Assembly (NCBI GenBank): GCA_937880585.1
Contig: CALFMR010000432.1
Span: 1 to 18,331, forward strand
Length of the DNA: 18,331 bases
Source: an uncultured Acidobacteriota bacterium
GTDB lineage: Bacteria; Acidobacteriota; Vicinamibacteria; Vicinamibacterales; SCN-69-37
Direction of reading: 5' to 3'
In this document: piece after piece, positions 16,563 to 18,331 of the stretch
Layout of the letters: every line of letters begins with the position of its first letter
Numbering within the stretch: the stretch's first letter is position 1
Translations under genes and position numbers: made by a program
Notes under the pieces: model-generated
What the model was told of the DNA's origin: nothing
Seen by the model: the letters and a program-made list of their open reading frames with translations, nothing else
Database searches by the model: none

Positions 16563-16571
16563 TGTTATTCT
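16563..16571 (+). promoter_or_regulatory. Extended -10 promoter before the ATPase gene
   Basis: TGTTATTCT, a TGn extension plus TATTCT, ends eight bases before ATG 16580. The upstream ATG at 16562 overlaps this box, which argues for 16580 as the start. It would let the ATPase gene be expressed independently of heat-shock control. Confidence 0.45.
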
Positions 16572-16579
16572 GTCCGCGC

Positions 16580-17437
16580 ATGGCCTGCCCCGATTGCGAT
16601 GACACCGGCTGGCGTCCGATCACGGATGGCGGCGTTCGCCGCGTCGTGCGGTGCACGTGCTGGCAGGGCAACCGCACGTCGGCGCTCCTGCGCGAGGCGC
16701 GCGTGCCGCCGCGCTACGGGCGCTGCGATCTCGACAATTTCCTTCTGTACGACAACGAACGGCTCGTCACCGCGGTCACGCGCGCGCGCCGATTCGCCGA
16801 CAGTTTTCCGGCCGTATCGAAGGGACTGTGTCTCATCGGCCCTCCGGGCATCGGCAAGACGCACATCGCCGTCGCCGTCCTCCGATCCGTCGTCGCGCAC
16901 AAGGGCGCGCGCGGGCTGTTCTATGACGTGCGCGATCTGTTGCGCGACATCCGATCGACCTACAACCCGGTCGTTCGCGCGGCCGAGATGGACATCCTTC
17001 GTCCCGTGATGGAGGCCGACGTGCTCGTGCTCGACGATCTCGGCGCCGAAAAGCCGTCCGAGTGGGTCGAGGAGACGATGAACCTCATCGTCAACACGCG
17101 GTACAACGAGCGGCGGCCGACGATCTTCACGACCAATTACGAGGACCTGCCCGACGAGACCGAGCTCGACTCGCTCAAGGTCCGCGTCGGGTTCCGCATG
17201 CACTCGCGGCTGCACGAGATGTGCGAGTTCCTCGAGTACGAGGGCGGCGATTACCGGATGATGCCCGCCAACGGCGGGCCCGACGATCTGGCCACGCTCT
17301 GGAAGCGCCAACGCGGCCGCCGCACGCTGCCCGCACGCGCGACCGGACCGGCCCGCGCGCAAATCCGCTCCGCGCCCACCGCGCGGTCGGCCGAGCCCCG
17401 CGAGCTCACCTGGCCCGGCGGGAAGGCCGGGCGGTAA
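16580..17437 (+). CDS. DnaC/IstB-like AAA+ ATPase, probable replicative helicase loader
   Basis: 285 residues. An N-terminal Cys cluster (CPDCDDTGW at about 3-11, CTCW near residue 32) forms a small zinc ribbon, as in DnaC/DnaI-type loaders. The AAA+ core has Walker A GPPGIGKTH from Gly87 (Lys93), Walker B VLVLDDLGAE, and a sensor-1 stretch PTIFTTNYEDLPDE, followed by an arginine-rich region (VRVGFRMHSRLHEMCEFLEYE). The last 60 residues are a basic, Pro/Ala-rich tail. Known relatives open or deliver the replicative helicase DnaB, or assist transposition (IstB); no transposase is nearby, so the replication role is preferred. Start ATG 16580 is chosen over 16562 because of the overlapping promoter box and because the conserved zinc ribbon starts there. 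Confidence 0.85.
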   Translation: MACPDCDDTGWRPITDGGVRRVVRCTCWQGNRTSALLREARVPPRYGRCDLDNFLLYDNERLVTAVTRARRFADSFPAVSKGLCLIGPPGIGKTHIAVAVLRSVVAHKGARGLFYDVRDLLRDIRSTYNPVVRAAEMDILRPVMEADVLVLDDLGAEKPSEWVEETMNLIVNTRYNERRPTIFTTNYEDLPDETELDSLKVRVGFRMHSRLHEMCEFLEYEGGDYRMMPANGGPDDLATLWKRQRGRRTLPARATGPARAQIRSAPTARSAEPRELTWPGGKAGR

Positions 17438-17448
17438 CATCGATCGCT

Positions 17449-17467
17449 GGACGCGCGACGCGCGTCC
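17449..17467. promoter_or_regulatory. Perfect inverted repeat upstream of hemW
   Basis: Nine-base arms GGACGCGCG and CGCGCGTCC flank a single A, in the 48-bp gap between the ATPase stop and the ATG at 17486. CTCCATTTTC follows, so a weak terminator for the upstream gene is possible; the T tract is short and starts about five bases beyond the stem. TAACAT at 17435-17440 could be a -10 box, which would place the repeat in the hemW leader. Confidence 0.4.
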
Positions 17468-17485
17468 CTCCATTTTCATCGCGCG

Positions 17486-18331
17486 ATGCTCGGCCTCTAT
17501 CTGCACGTGCCGTTCTGCCAGGCCATCTGCAGCTATTGCCACTTCAACCGCGGGCTATTCGATGCCGATCTGAAGGCGGGCTACGTCGACGCGATCGCGC
17601 GCGAGATCCACGAGGCGGGCGATGGATCGCCAGTCGACACGATCTTCTTCGGCGGCGGCACGCCGTCGCTCCTCGAGCCCGACGAGGTCGCGGGACTCAT
17701 CGCCGGGTGCCGTGACGTCTACGACGTGGCGGCCGGCGCGGAGATCACGCTCGAGACGAATCCCGAGACCGCGAGTCCGGATCGGCTCGCGGGATTTCGC
17801 GCGGCGGGTGTCAATCGTCTCAGCTTCGGCGTGCAGTCGTTCGACGATGAGGAGCTGCGGCGGCTCGGGCGGATCCATTCGGCCGATCGCGCGGCGGACG
17901 CCGTGGGGCAGGCGCGCGCGGCGGGCTTCGCGAACGTGAGCTTCGATTTGATGTTGTGGCTGCCGGGCCAGTCGCCGGCATCCTGGCGACGGACGATCGC
18001 GCGCGCGATCACGCTCGCGCCGGACCACCTCTCGATGTACCTGCTCGAGCTCTACCCGAACGCCCCGCTCAAGGAGGCGATGGCGCGCGGCGCGGCCAGC
18101 AGCGAGTCCAGCGCGGCGGGGTGGTGCCAGGTCACCGACGACGAAGCCGCCGACATGTATCTCGAGGCGCTCGAGACGCTCGATGCCGCGGGATACGCGC
18201 AATACGAGATCTCGAACGTCGCGCGGCACGGCTACGCCAGCCGTCACAACTTGAAGTACTGGCAGAGCGGACGATGGCGAGGGTTCGGCTGCGGCGCGCA
18301 TTCGACCGTCGGCGAGCGACGGTGGCACAAC
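17486..18331 (+). CDS. hemW: HemW-like radical SAM protein (runs off right edge)
   Basis: Radical SAM enzyme family related to oxygen-independent coproporphyrinogen III oxidase. The visible 282 residues begin LGLYLHVPFCQAICSYCHF, with the CxxxCxxC cluster ligands of the radical SAM core. Next come the SAM-contact motif FFGGGTPSLLEP, EITLETNPETA, and GVNRLSFGVQSFDDEELRRLGR, all typical of HemW. HemW is now seen as a heme chaperone that loads heme into acceptor proteins, rather than as the oxidase HemN; the short N-terminus (cluster within 20 residues) fits HemW. The stretch FDLMLWLPGQS is a slight departure from the common DLMYGLPGQ. The C-terminal HemW domain is outside the window, so HemN-like alternatives cannot be fully excluded. 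Confidence 0.88.
   Translation, partial: MLGLYLHVPFCQAICSYCHFNRGLFDADLKAGYVDAIAREIHEAGDGSPVDTIFFGGGTPSLLEPDEVAGLIAGCRDVYDVAAGAEITLETNPETASPDRLAGFRAAGVNRLSFGVQSFDDEELRRLGRIHSADRAADAVGQARAAGFANVSFDLMLWLPGQSPASWRRTIARAITLAPDHLSMYLLELYPNAPLKEAMARGAASSESSAAGWCQVTDDEAADMYLEALETLDAAGYAQYEISNVARHGYASRHNLKYWQSGRWRGFGCGAHSTVGERRWHN

Overview
The window is GC-rich, densely packed bacterial chromosome with a housekeeping character. I see no mobile element, CRISPR array, phage gene, tRNA or rRNA gene. The gene families (a dnaK-dnaJ-hspR heat-shock operon with an HAIR-type operator, a FecR/DUF6600-like surface protein, class A PBP, SPOR protein, secreted SGNH hydrolase and a DnaC-like loader) and the base composition suggest a Gram-negative-type bacterium, perhaps an acidobacterium of the Vicinamibacteria kind. 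That placement is inference; the window has no phylogenetic marker I can compare without a search.

Layout. 1-1360, minus strand: mobA (molybdenum cofactor guanylyltransferase) overlaps argS by ATGA; argS leaves the window on the left, so only its N-terminal part is present. Starting 9 bp from the mobA start, a plus-strand run follows: a V4R-like protein (1370-1972), an exported TPR protein (1972-3636), a membrane-anchored SPOR protein (3663-4391), apolipoprotein N-acyltransferase lnt (about 4376/4478-5923) and release factor 2, prfB (5945-7070), which carries the classical +1 programmed frameshift. A 289-bp spacer full of short GC-rich repeats (7071-7359) precedes a secreted SGNH/GDSL hydrolase (7360-8706). 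This gene converges on a minus-strand pair, FecR/DUF6600-like protein (10966-12768) followed by class A penicillin-binding protein (8709-10931). The convergent stop codons sit inside one perfect palindrome.

12769-12953 is a divergent control region. On its right side is a strong dnaK promoter whose -35 box is embedded in an inverted repeat matching HAIR, the operator of the MerR-family repressor HspR, in 13 of 14 bases. The operon below it is dnaK (12954-14864), a four-zinc-motif DnaJ relative whose J-domain has HPG instead of HPD (14958-16067), and hspR itself (16092-16532). This is a self-contained feedback circuit: repressor, operator and chaperone in one transcription unit, without grpE. 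After it come a DnaC/IstB-like AAA+ ATPase, probably a replicative helicase loader (16580-17437), and the start of a HemW-like radical SAM protein (17486 to the right edge).

Points of most interest: the HAIR/HspR circuit with an HPG J-protein; an lnt gene whose conserved N-terminus has no ATG/GTG/TTG start; a set of extended -10 promoters placed only 8-11 bases before start codons, suggesting near-leaderless transcripts; the palindrome shared by two convergent stop codons; and the repeat cluster at 7083-7348.
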